In this document: positions 24,979-32,488 of the stretch, piece after piece
Position numbering within the stretch: the first letter of the stretch is position 1
How the letters are laid out: each line of letters begins with the position of its first letter
Source of the DNA: JBGSYJ01 sp041748075
GTDB lineage: Bacteria > Acidobacteriota > Thermoanaerobaculia > Gp7-AA8
Length of the DNA: 64,000 nt
Assembly (NCBI GenBank): GCA_041748075.1
Contig: JBGTDX010000090.1
Location: forward strand, 58,523 to 122,522
Reading direction: 5' to 3'
The notes under the pieces: model-generated
Seen by the model: the letters and a program-made list of their open reading frames with translations, nothing else
Database searches by the model: none
What the model was told of the DNA's origin: nothing
Position numbers and translations under genes: made by a program

Positions 24979-25212
24979 ATGCGTATTGCAGGCGTTCGCG
25001 AGGCACGGCAGAACCTCTCCCAGTTGATCGACGAGGTGAAGCTGGGTAATGAGGTCCTGATCACGGAACGAGGGGTTCCCGTAGCACGCCTGGTCCCCGC
25101 GCAGCGAAGCGGAAAGCCTCTCCCGGATCATTCCGAATTCCGACGACGAATGCCGTCGCTGGTTCCGCCATTGTCACAGACCATCATCGAGGATCGCGAG
25201 GATCACGATTGA
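24979..25212 (+). CDS. Phd/YefM-family antitoxin
   Basis: 77 residues. The N-terminal half is the typical Phd/YefM DNA-binding and dimerisation region (MRIAGVREARQNLSQLIDEVKLGNEVLITERGVPVARLVP); the acidic C-terminal tail (SQTIIEDREDHD) would bind the toxin. Its stop overlaps the toxin start by four bases (TTGA). It likely neutralises the PIN ribonuclease and represses its own promoter through the palindrome at 24954-24963. Confidence 0.9.
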   Translation: MRIAGVREARQNLSQLIDEVKLGNEVLITERGVPVARLVPAQRSGKPLPDHSEFRRRMPSLVPPLSQTIIEDREDHD

Positions 25213-25715
25213 GTGGCGCATCTCTGGAAGGTCCGATCTACATCGATTCGAGCGCCCTGATCAAACGATACCTACCCGAGCCCGGCAGCGACGAGGTGGA
25301 GCAATTGATCGTCGGGCGTACGGATCTCCTGATCTCGGAGCTCGTGATCACCGAGATTGTTTCCGCCCTTTCACGACGGCGCCGCGAAGAAGCCATCCTG
25401 GCCACGGACGCCGGGTCGGTTTACTCCGCTCTCCTCGAGGACTCAGAGGCCGGATACTTCGGGCGCATACCGCTCTCGCCAGACACCCACCGGACTGCCG
25501 AACGGCTGCTCCTTCTTTCATCAATACCGCTGCGATCCCTCGATGCCCTTCACCTCGCTCTCGGAATGGCTGGACAGTCGCGAACGATCATCACGTTTGA
25601 CAGCAGGCTGTTCGAAGCGGCCACAATCGCGGGACTGCGGGCCCACACGCCTCGCCCCCGCCCGCCCGGTTCTGAGTTCTGCCCGCCCATCCGCCCGCAC
25701 GGTTCTGGGTTGTGA
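25209..25715 (+). CDS. PIN-domain toxin (VapC-like ribonuclease)
   Basis: Mg-dependent ribonuclease toxin. Acidic active-site residues are in place: YIDSSALIKRY (first Asp), SELVITEIVSAL (Glu), SLDALHLALG (Asp), and IITFDSRLFEAA (Asp). It starts at a TTG that overlaps the antitoxin stop. The domain should end around residue 145 (AGLRAHTPRPR). The remaining residues (PPGSEFCPPIRPHGSGL) are translated from the repeat at 25664-25770, so the original stop has been lost and the tail is repeat-derived. Confidence 0.88.
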   Translation: MSGASLEGPIYIDSSALIKRYLPEPGSDEVEQLIVGRTDLLISELVITEIVSALSRRRREEAILATDAGSVYSALLEDSEAGYFGRIPLSPDTHRTAERLLLLSSIPLRSLDALHLALGMAGQSRTIITFDSRLFEAATIAGLRAHTPRPRPPGSEFCPPIRPHGSGL

Positions 25716-25770
25716 GTCCCGCCCACCCTCGGGCGGGAGGGAACTCAGAACTCAGAACTCAGAACTCGTT
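25664..25770. repeat. Inverted heptamer repeat (GTTCTGA/AACTCAG family)
   Basis: Left arm CCCGCCCGGTTCTGAGTTCTG-like; right arm four direct AACTCAG units (about 25741-25768). It overlaps the 3' end of the PIN toxin gene and ends 12 bp before the flavin monooxygenase start. Same family as 6470-6735. Confidence 0.85.
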
Positions 25771-25781
25771 AGACTACCGCG

Positions 25782-26984
25782 ATGGAATTCGACGTCTTCT
25801 TCTCCATTTGCCAGACGGAAGTCGACGGCTACATGCCGGACGAGCGGACGATGTTCGCCAACTTCTTCGAACAGGTCCGGCTCGCCGACGCGCTCGGCTT
25901 CGGCACCGCGTGGGTCGCCGAAAGTCACCTCTCCTGCGAGGTGCAGAAATCGAACCCCGGCGCGGTCATCCCCCACTTCGTCGGCGAGATCGGCCTCAAT
26001 ACAGACATCCTGCAGCTTGCGCACAGGATCTTCGGAATGACGCAACGGATCGGCGTCGGATCCGCGATCATGAACATTCTCGCCAACGGCGGACCGATCG
26101 CTGCCGCGGAACGGGTTAAGACATTCCTTACCCTCCACGGCATGAATCCGGACGAGAAGCGCCTTCTCACGATCGGCTTCGCCTCGGGGCGTTTTCCATT
26201 CATCAATGTCCCCTACGGCATCGTTCCGCGCAGGGCCGTCGAAGAAGCGGCGTGGCCGGTGCTCAAAACGAAGATCTTTCAGGAAGCGACCGAGATCTTT
26301 CTCCGGCTGCTCAAAGGGGAGATCCTCAACTCGTCGATGATTGAGAAGAAGACGCTGCGCCGCGAAGACTTCCGGAGCGACGAAGACTGGAACCGCGTGC
26401 TCGAAGCTCACGGCGGTCCCGCGGAGGTGATCGAGATTCCATCCTGGTGGACGTTTCCCAATCTCAAGATCGTCCCTCAGGAGGCGCCGCTCGATCTGCT
26501 TCGTCTTTCCATCGGCTCGCACGATCCTGCGACGCAGGAGTTCGCGAACACGATCCTCCCCACCGGCGTGTTCAATCTCTCGATCACTCCGGGCGACGAA
26601 ATCGAAAGCACCAACGAGCGGATGATGAAGGCGTACCATCCCGACGGCGGCGGTTGGGAGAGGCGTCTGATGCCGCGCACGGTGCTCGTCTTCATCAATG
26701 AGGAAGAAGGATTGTCCGGGGAAGAAAAGATCACCGCTGCGCACACCGAGGCGAAGAGCGCGCTCGAGAACTACTGGCGCGCACTCGAGGGAACGCTCGA
26801 TCCGCGCAAGGTCGAGCGCGCGACCAACAACGCGCTCGTCGGCGACGGTCCGACGATCGCCCAGCAGGTGCGGGATCGATTTCACCCCGAGGATAGACTG
26901 ATGCTCTGGTTCGATTTCAACAATCACGACAGCAAGCGCGTGATGCGGAACATGGAAGCGTTTGTAAAGGCAATTGAGAATTGA
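25782..26984 (+). CDS. Luciferase-like (LLM) flavin-dependent monooxygenase
   Basis: FMNH2-dependent oxygenase of the bacterial luciferase-like superfamily; 400 residues of TIM barrel with insertions. Seen: MEFDVFFSICQTEVDGYMPDERT at the start; LADALGFGTAWVAESHLS; FGMTQRIGVGSAIMNILANGGPIAAAERVKTF; LTIGFASGRF; and a C-terminal FDFNNHDSKRVMRNMEAF. It heads a same-strand set of five genes that includes a 2-aminophenol-type ring-cleavage system, so an aromatic or aminoaromatic hydroxylation is a reasonable but unproven role. Its last codons and stop (KAIEN-stop) lie inside a heptamer repeat. No flavin reductase is adjacent. Confidence 0.85.
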   Translation: MEFDVFFSICQTEVDGYMPDERTMFANFFEQVRLADALGFGTAWVAESHLSCEVQKSNPGAVIPHFVGEIGLNTDILQLAHRIFGMTQRIGVGSAIMNILANGGPIAAAERVKTFLTLHGMNPDEKRLLTIGFASGRFPFINVPYGIVPRRAVEEAAWPVLKTKIFQEATEIFLRLLKGEILNSSMIEKKTLRREDFRSDEDWNRVLEAHGGPAEVIEIPSWWTFPNLKIVPQEAPLDLLRLSIGSHDPATQEFANTILPTGVFNLSITPGDEIESTNERMMKAYHPDGGGWERRLMPRTVLVFINEEEGLSGEEKITAAHTEAKSALENYWRALEGTLDPRKVERATNNALVGDGPTIAQQVRDRFHPEDRLMLWFDFNNHDSKRVMRNMEAFVKAIEN

Positions 26985-27013
26985 GAATTCAGAATTCTCA
27001 ATTCTTCATTCGA
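26973..27013. repeat. Degenerate heptamer repeat (ATTGAGA/ATTCAGA/ATTCTCA)
   Basis: Six consecutive seven-base units: ATTGAGA, ATTGAGA, ATTCAGA, ATTCTCA, ATTCTTC, ATTCGAC. Together they form an imperfect inverted repeat. It overlaps the stop of the flavin monooxygenase gene. A related run is at 44392-44424. Confidence 0.75.
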
Positions 27014-27029
27014 CCGCAGGGAGACGCAC

Positions 27030-28052
27030 ATGGCTGACTGGCAACCACTCGTCGAGTACCGGCGCAACGGCATCGCGGAGAACACGATTCATGGCGCCGT
27101 CTCCTGGATGTCCGGCCACGACCTGATCCACTCGTTCGGTGGCAACGTCGAGTGCTACGGCCGTTCGATGGTCAAGCCGCTCATGATGAAAGTCTTCCGG
27201 CGTGAGTTCGAGACCGCGCTCAATGATGAGCAAAAGGCCCTCGCCGTTTCATCCCACAACGGGGACACCGAGCACGTCCGAGTCGTGAAATCGATTCTGA
27301 CGGAGTCGGAATGGGGATTGATGCAGGCGCCGCACGATGTGCCCCTCGTTCAGTTCGGCCGGCAGGTGCGGCGGCCGCGACGCTGGCACCACTGCTGCTC
27401 CGGCGAGCACGCCGCCATTCTCCGAGGCTGCAAGCTGAGGGGCTGGTCACGCGTCGGCTACGTCTGGCCCCATCACGAATTTTTTCAGGAGTTCCTCGCG
27501 TACATGCACGGCGTCCTCGGGCCTGAATGGAAGCGTGGAAAGATCGCGAAGGACGGATGCGGGCTGCCGACCGTCAGCATGACCGTGACGGATCTCGCGA
27601 CGCTCTTCGCGGCGCTCGTGACGGAGAAGGACGACGACTGGATCTGGAAGACGATGATCGACCATCCCGATCTGATCGGCGGCTTCAATCGTCTCGACTC
27701 GACGATCATCAAGGCCGCAGGCGGAAAAGTGTTGGCCAAGGAAGGCGCTGACGGCCTTCTGGGCATGAGCATCGAGCATCCGGAGTTCCCCAACGGCCTG
27801 GGCGTCGTCATCAAGATCGCGCACGGCTGGAATCCCCAGGCCACCTGGTATGTCGCCCGCTACATTCTCGGCGTCCTCGGCATCCAGTTCCGTAATCCCT
27901 ACAAGCTGCGAAGACAGAAGGCGTTCATCGTCTCCGACGTCATACCGCCGCAGTTCCGGGAACGGATGAAGGACATCACGCCGTGGGATTCGTGGGATCC
28001 GGACATTGACCGTTGGGAATTCGAGCCGGAAGAGTTTCTGTACGCGGAGTGA
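27030..28052 (+). CDS. Asparaginase II-family (rhizobial type) amidohydrolase homologue
   Basis: 340 residues matching the thermolabile/Rhizobium-type asparaginase II family (penicillin-binding-like fold, Ser-Lys chemistry). Seen: ECYGRSMVKPL with the Ser46-xx-Lys49 pair; VSSHNGDTEHV; the Cys motif HHCCSGEHAAIL (Cys123); and KDGCGLPT (Cys177). In characterised members the Cys motif reads C-S-G-K-H with a functionally important Lys; here that position is Glu126. Substrate preference may therefore differ from L-asparagine. It lies between the flavin monooxygenase (45 bp upstream) and the semialdehyde dehydrogenase, suggesting an amide-hydrolysing step in the same pathway. Family confident; substrate unknown. 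Confidence 0.8.
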   Translation: MADWQPLVEYRRNGIAENTIHGAVSWMSGHDLIHSFGGNVECYGRSMVKPLMMKVFRREFETALNDEQKALAVSSHNGDTEHVRVVKSILTESEWGLMQAPHDVPLVQFGRQVRRPRRWHHCCSGEHAAILRGCKLRGWSRVGYVWPHHEFFQEFLAYMHGVLGPEWKRGKIAKDGCGLPTVSMTVTDLATLFAALVTEKDDDWIWKTMIDHPDLIGGFNRLDSTIIKAAGGKVLAKEGADGLLGMSIEHPEFPNGLGVVIKIAHGWNPQATWYVARYILGVLGIQFRNPYKLRRQKAFIVSDVIPPQFRERMKDITPWDSWDPDIDRWEFEPEEFLYAE

Positions 28053-28062
28053 CAGATTACCC

Positions 28063-28158
28063 TCGCCCCGCCGGGAGAGGGTGTAGCTCGATCGCTTGCA
28101 GAGCCAACGCCCCTCTCCCCTGCCCCTCTCCCCGCTCACGCGGGGCGAGGGGTTCCGA
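28063..28158. repeat. GC-rich hairpin repeat (CTCTCCCCG family)
   Basis: CCCTCGCCCCGCCGGGAGAGGG, a spacer, then CCCCTCTCCCC facing GGGGCGAGGGG around a GCTCACGC loop. It fills most of the 135-bp gap between the asparaginase-like gene and the dehydrogenase. A relative is at 39182-39212. Confidence 0.7.
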
Positions 28159-28187
28159 TTCACGATTCGCTGTAAACTTTCCCTCCC

Positions 28188-29630
28188 ATGCGCCTCGGCA
28201 ACTTCATCGGCGGGCATTTTCTGCCGCCATCTTCCGGCAAGTACATACCCGACATCAATCCCGCCACTGGCGCGGTCATCGCCGACATTCCTGACAGTGG
28301 CGTTGACGACGTCAACGCGGCTGTCGAAGCCGCGGGGAAGGCTTTCCCCGAGTGGAGCCGAACATCGGATGAACAGCGGTCGAAGGTTCTTCTTCGTCTG
28401 GCAGAGCTCATCGAGGAGAACTCCGAGGAGCTGGCGCAGCTCGAGTCGCGCGACAGCGGCAAGCCGATCTCTCTGGCGAGAACTCTCGACATTCCCCGCG
28501 CCGCCCACAACCTCCGCTTCTTCGCGACGGCGATTCTTCATCAGTCGAGCGAGAGCCACTCCATGGATCAGCGAGGCCTCAATTACACGCTGCGGCAGCC
28601 GATCGGAGTCGCAGGACTCATCTCGCCGTGGAACCTTCCGCTCTATCTCCTGACCTGGAAGATCGCACCCGCAATCGCCGCCGGGAACACCTGTGTCGCG
28701 AAGCCGAGCGAGCTGACGCCGCTCACCGCGAACCGCCTCGCGGAGCTTTCTTTCGAGGCAGGCATCCCCGCAGGCGTGATCAACATCGTTCACGGCTATG
28801 GCGGGAGCGCCGGGGCCGCGATCACGGCACATCCGAAGGTTCCGATGATTTCGTTCACCGGAGGAACCGCAACGGGCGAGATCGTCGCGCGAACTGCAGC
28901 TCCGATGTTCAAGAAACTCTCGCTCGAGCTCGGCGGCAAGAATCCGAACATCATCTTCGCCGATGCCGATCTCGACGACGCGGTGAAGACGTCGATTCGC
29001 TCGAGCTTCTGGAATCAGGGAGAGATCTGCCTTTGCGGCTCACGCATCTACGTCGAGCGTCCGGTGCACGACGCGTTTCTCGAACAGTTCGTAGAGAAAA
29101 CGAAAGAGCTCCGCATCGGCGATCCGTCCGATGATTCGACCGACATCGGCGCCCTGATCAGCGAGGCCCACAGGAAGAAGGTCAGCGGGTGTTTCGAGCT
29201 TGCGGTGGACGAAGGAGGGCAGATCCTCACAGGCGGCAAAGCTCCGGAAAGACTCGCAGATCATCTGCGCAACGGCTTTTTTCTCGAGCCGACCGTGATC
29301 ACAGGTCTCGACAGCGGCTGCCGGACGATGCAGGAGGAGATCTTCGGCCCCGTCGTGACCGTGACGCCGTTCGACACGGCAGAGGAAGCCGTGGACAAGG
29401 CCAATTCAACACGGTACGGTCTCTCGGCCAGCGTCTGGACCTCGGACCTCAGTCGCGCGCACCGGGTGGCCGCAGCGCTCGACTCCGGAACCGTATGGGT
29501 GAACAGCTGGCTCATGCGGGACCTCAGAGTTCCGTTCGGTGGAATGAAGGAAAGCGGCGTGGGTCGTGAAGGAGGATTCGAGTCGCTTGCATTTTTCACG
29601 GAAGCGAAGAATGTTTGTATCCGGTATTGA
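28188..29630 (+). CDS. amnC: 2-aminomuconic / 2-hydroxymuconic 6-semialdehyde dehydrogenase
   Basis: NAD-dependent aldehyde dehydrogenase oxidising the ring-cleavage semialdehyde to the muconate. 480 residues, normal ALDH length. Seen: Asn in ISPWNLPL (Asn149); cofactor segment CVAKPSELTP; FTGGTATGEIV; catalytic base Glu247 in SLELGGKNP; and nucleophile Cys281 in NQGEICLCGSRI, a motif typical of the AmnC/XylG hydroxymuconic-semialdehyde branch. The neighbouring 2-aminophenol-type dioxygenase and deaminase favour 2-aminomuconic 6-semialdehyde as substrate. The gene symbol follows the Pseudomonas aminophenol pathway and is by context. Confidence 0.88.
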   Translation: MRLGNFIGGHFLPPSSGKYIPDINPATGAVIADIPDSGVDDVNAAVEAAGKAFPEWSRTSDEQRSKVLLRLAELIEENSEELAQLESRDSGKPISLARTLDIPRAAHNLRFFATAILHQSSESHSMDQRGLNYTLRQPIGVAGLISPWNLPLYLLTWKIAPAIAAGNTCVAKPSELTPLTANRLAELSFEAGIPAGVINIVHGYGGSAGAAITAHPKVPMISFTGGTATGEIVARTAAPMFKKLSLELGGKNPNIIFADADLDDAVKTSIRSSFWNQGEICLCGSRIYVERPVHDAFLEQFVEKTKELRIGDPSDDSTDIGALISEAHRKKVSGCFELAVDEGGQILTGGKAPERLADHLRNGFFLEPTVITGLDSGCRTMQEEIFGPVVTVTPFDTAEEAVDKANSTRYGLSASVWTSDLSRAHRVAAALDSGTVWVNSWLMRDLRVPFGGMKESGVGREGGFESLAFFTEAKNVCIRY

Positions 29631-29639
29631 GCAAATGAA

Positions 29640-29726
29640 GTGTCATCCTGAGCGAAGCGAAGGATCCCGTGAAGACTTGCGGTGTCGCCTCGAGGCAGGG
29701 GATCCTTCGCTTCGCTCAGGATGACA
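29640..29726. repeat. Palindromic intergenic repeat (TCATCCTGAGCG family)
   Basis: Outer arms GTGTCATCCTGAGCGAAGCG and CGCTTCGCTCAGGATGACA with a CTCGAGGCAGG-containing centre. It fills the space between the dehydrogenase and the dioxygenase beta-subunit gene; an upstream GTG inside it is not the real start of the latter. Confidence 0.85.
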
Positions 29727-29744
29727 GCTGAACTGGAGCCTGAT

Positions 29745-30635
29745 ATGCCACAAGGAAAGATCATCGGAGGCGTTCTCGCCCCGCACCCGCCCCACATCGT
29801 CTATGGCGAGAACCACCCGCGCAACGAACCGAAATCCGAATGCGGCTGGGAAGTGCTGCGATGGGGCTACGAGCGCGCGCGGAAAGACTTTCTCGCGAAG
29901 AAGCCCGACGTTTTTCTCGTGCACAGCCCGCACTGGCAGACGGTCATCGGCCACCACTTCCTGGGCGTGAAAGAGTTTCACGGCCTGTCGGTCGACCCGA
30001 TCTTCCCGAATCTGTTCCGCTACCACTACGACATGACCGTCGACGTGGAGCTCGCAGAAATGATCGCCGAAGAGGGGAAGCAGGAAGGCCTGATTACGAA
30101 GATGATGCGGAACCCGAACTTCCGCGTCGACTACGGCACGATCGTGTCACTGCACATGATGAATCCCGACTGGGACATTCCCGTCGTCGGGCTCTCCTCG
30201 AACAACTCCCCCTACTACTTCTCGAACGAGATGGGACAGCAGGAGATGGTGAAGCTCGGCAACGCGACGCGCCGTGCGATCGAGAAGAGCGGACGGCGCG
30301 CGATCCTGCTCGCATCGAACACCCTGTCGCACCGCCACTTCACGACCGAGCCGGAGCTGCCCGAAGACATGTCGAAAGAGCACGTCTACGAGCATTCGGG
30401 GTATCTGTGGGATATGAAGGTCATCGACATGATGAAAAAGGGGCGCACGAAGGAGCTGATCGCAATTCTTCCCGAGTTCATGGACATGGCGGTTTCCGAA
30501 GTGAAGGCGGGCGCGCTGACATGGATGCTCGCGGCACTCGGATTTCCGACGTATCCGGCCGAGGTGTACGGCTACTGGACGGTGATCGGGACGGGGAACG
30601 CGGTGGTGGGATGGGACGCGGAGGCGCAAGGATGA
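29745..30635 (+). CDS. amnB: 2-aminophenol-1,6-dioxygenase-type extradiol dioxygenase, catalytic beta subunit
   Basis: Fe(II)-dependent extradiol ring cleavage (LigB/class III superfamily), opening 2-aminophenol or a related compound to 2-aminomuconic 6-semialdehyde. 296 residues from the ATG at 29745, near the about 305 of the Pseudomonas enzyme. The 2-His-1-carboxylate ligands are intact: His14 (GVLAPHPPH), His63 (VHSPHW) and Glu252 (VSEVKAG), with the second-sphere His196 (LSHRHF). It works with the non-catalytic alpha domain encoded next. A palindromic repeat separates it from each neighbour. Exact aminophenol substrate is unknown; a protocatechuate-type substrate is less likely given the context. 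Confidence 0.85.
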   Translation: MPQGKIIGGVLAPHPPHIVYGENHPRNEPKSECGWEVLRWGYERARKDFLAKKPDVFLVHSPHWQTVIGHHFLGVKEFHGLSVDPIFPNLFRYHYDMTVDVELAEMIAEEGKQEGLITKMMRNPNFRVDYGTIVSLHMMNPDWDIPVVGLSSNNSPYYFSNEMGQQEMVKLGNATRRAIEKSGRRAILLASNTLSHRHFTTEPELPEDMSKEHVYEHSGYLWDMKVIDMMKKGRTKELIAILPEFMDMAVSEVKAGALTWMLAALGFPTYPAEVYGYWTVIGTGNAVVGWDAEAQG

Positions 30636-30658
30636 AGGATGAAAGATGAAGGATGAAA
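30631..30658. repeat. Heptamer repeat (GGATGAA family)
   Basis: Four direct units GGATGAA, GGATGAA, AGATGAA, GGATGAA. They start at the stop codon of the dioxygenase beta gene, so the stop is within the first unit. Confidence 0.75.
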
Positions 30659-30673
30659 GCACGCCTGCCCGAC

Positions 30674-30757
30674 GTGTCATCCTGAGCGAAGCGGAGGATC
30701 TCCTGAAAAGGAACGAGCACCGCAGGACGAGATCCTTCGCTGCGCTCAGGATGACAT
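30674..30757. repeat. Palindromic intergenic repeat (TCATCCTGAGCG family)
   Basis: Outer arms GTGTCATCCTGAGCGAAGCG and CGCTGCGCTCAGGATGACAT with a GAACGAGCACCGCAGGACGAG centre. It ends 16 bp before the alpha/deaminase fusion start. Confidence 0.85.
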
Positions 30758-30772
30758 GAATCGAAGGACCTT

Positions 30773-32200
30773 ATGAACGGACTCATACAGAAGGCATACA
30801 TCGTTGCGGGACAGCCGCACATTGCGCTGGCGCCTGACAGGAATCCCGGCTGGCAGTCACTGCATGACAACTACAAGCGCATCGGCAAGGAGATCGCGCT
30901 CTCCGGCGCCGAGTTGATGCTCGTCTACTCGACGCAGTGGTTCTCGGTGATCGGCCACCTCTTCCAGGTCGACCCGAAACCGAAGTGGCTGCTCGTCGAT
31001 CAGAACTGGTACGAGTTCGGAGAGATCCCGTACGAGTTCACCCTCGACCCGAAATTCGGGCAGCTCTACTGCGACATCGCGCGAAAGCACGGCCTTCAGG
31101 CGTCCACGGTGAACTACCACGGCTTTCCGATCGACACCGGAACCGTCGTCGCACTGAAGATGATGAACCCGGACAACGCCGTGCCGGCCTCGATCGTCTC
31201 GTGCAACATCTACGCGGAGCGCGACGAGACCCGCACCCTCGGGCGTGCCGCGAGACAGGCGATCGACGCGTACGGAAAGAAGACGATCGTGGTCATCGTG
31301 ACGAACCTGTCGAACCGCTATGAGGTCGCGGACATCGACCCGGCGCAGGACCGCATCTCCTCATCAAAAGACGACGAATGGAACAGGAAGATTCTCGAGA
31401 TCCTGGCTGACGGCCGTCTCGAGGATGTCGCGGAAGTCGCGCGGGAGTTCGCGCGCGAAGCAAATGCCGACATGGGCTTCAAGGCGATCTGGTGGCTCGC
31501 GGCGCTGATGGGTGAACACAACCGATACGACGGAAAAGTCTGGGACTACCAGCCGGTGTGGGGCACCGGCGCTGCCCTCGTCGAGCTGACGCCGTCCGAC
31601 AAAGAGCTCGAGTTCGAGAAGGAGTTCGACGAGGCAGGAGCGGTGGCCGACGTAGCTGCAGTCGCGGGCACAGGCCTCGAGACTCATAACGTGATGGAGC
31701 GCTCGCCGAGCGAGTCCGCTCCGCTCGGGAAGCCGGACGAGATGGTTCCGGCGACAGCCGGCGTCGCCACGGCGGAGCCCGCCCCTGATACCTCGAGAGT
31801 GCTCTCATCCCGCGCGCCTGATCCCGTCGGGGCTTATCCGCACGCGCGACGGGTGGGGAACATGCTCTACCTGTCGGGAATCGGTCCTCGCCGGCCCGGC
31901 ACCGGTGAGATCCCCGGGCTCAAAAAAGACTCAGAGGGAAAAGTCATCGATTACGACATTGACGTTCAGACACGCTCCGTAATCGCAAATCTGAAGACGA
32001 TCCTCGAAGATGCGGGAAGCACGTTGGACAAGATCGTCGACGTCACCGTGTTTCTCACCGACATGCAACGCGACTTCGCCACGTTCAACCGCGTCTATGC
32101 GGAGTACTTTGGTGAGATCCAGCCGGCACGAACGACCGTCGGAGTCGATTCTCTGCCGACCCCGATCGCAGTGGAATTGAAAGTGATCGCGGGCATCTGA
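30773..32200 (+). CDS. Fusion: aminophenol-dioxygenase alpha subunit + RidA-type 2-aminomuconate deaminase
   Basis: 475 residues in one frame. Residues 1-272 match the alpha subunit of 2-aminophenol 1,6-dioxygenase, a LigB-fold homologue of the beta subunit without iron ligands: the positions of beta His14, His63, His196 and Glu252 are Gln14, Gln55, Asn181 and Asn231. A low-complexity linker rich in Ala, Glu, Pro and Ser spans about 275-350. Residues 350-475 are a RidA/YjgF domain with GNMLYLSGIGPR, VTVFLTDMQRDF, Arg453 in PARTTV and Glu468 in AVELKVIA. In the Pseudomonas pathway the deaminase (AmnD) belongs to this family but is a separate protein. The fusion would tie ring cleavage to deamination of 2-aminomuconate. 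Annotation of both halves is confident; channelling is inference. Confidence 0.85.
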   Translation: MNGLIQKAYIVAGQPHIALAPDRNPGWQSLHDNYKRIGKEIALSGAELMLVYSTQWFSVIGHLFQVDPKPKWLLVDQNWYEFGEIPYEFTLDPKFGQLYCDIARKHGLQASTVNYHGFPIDTGTVVALKMMNPDNAVPASIVSCNIYAERDETRTLGRAARQAIDAYGKKTIVVIVTNLSNRYEVADIDPAQDRISSSKDDEWNRKILEILADGRLEDVAEVAREFAREANADMGFKAIWWLAALMGEHNRYDGKVWDYQPVWGTGAALVELTPSDKELEFEKEFDEAGAVADVAAVAGTGLETHNVMERSPSESAPLGKPDEMVPATAGVATAEPAPDTSRVLSSRAPDPVGAYPHARRVGNMLYLSGIGPRRPGTGEIPGLKKDSEGKVIDYDIDVQTRSVIANLKTILEDAGSTLDKIVDVTVFLTDMQRDFATFNRVYAEYFGEIQPARTTVGVDSLPTPIAVELKVIAGI

Positions 32201-32275
32201 GGGTGTGGGATGACCTGTCCTGTCATTGTCGACGCTTCTAATGAACCTCTCCGAACCGGGAGGGATGTAGCAACA

Positions 32276-32376
32276 CGTCATCCTGAGCGAAGCGAAGGAT
32301 CTCCTGAAGAGGATCGAGCACCGCGAACGAGATCCTTCGCTTCGCTCAGGATGACGTGGCCTCGCTCAGCATGACA
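32276..32376. repeat. Palindromic intergenic repeat (TCATCCTGAGCG family)
   Basis: Complete copy 32276-32356 plus an extra half (CTCGCTCAGCATGACAC) to 32376. The 288-bp gap 32201-32488 holds this repeat and no gene that I can see. Confidence 0.85.
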
Positions 32377-32488
32377 CGGTGGTTCATCATCCCTTCATCG
32401 ATGCTCGCGCCGTTCGATTGCTCGGGATGACAAGCTCGTTATTTTCGGAATGAGCCTCGAAGATGCGCTCAACGTAAGGGTTTGTTAG

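Noticed and set aside
27447..28832. 461-codon minus-strand ORF across the asparaginase-like and dehydrogenase genes
   Set aside because: It spans two genes with strong motifs on the plus strand and has no motif itself.
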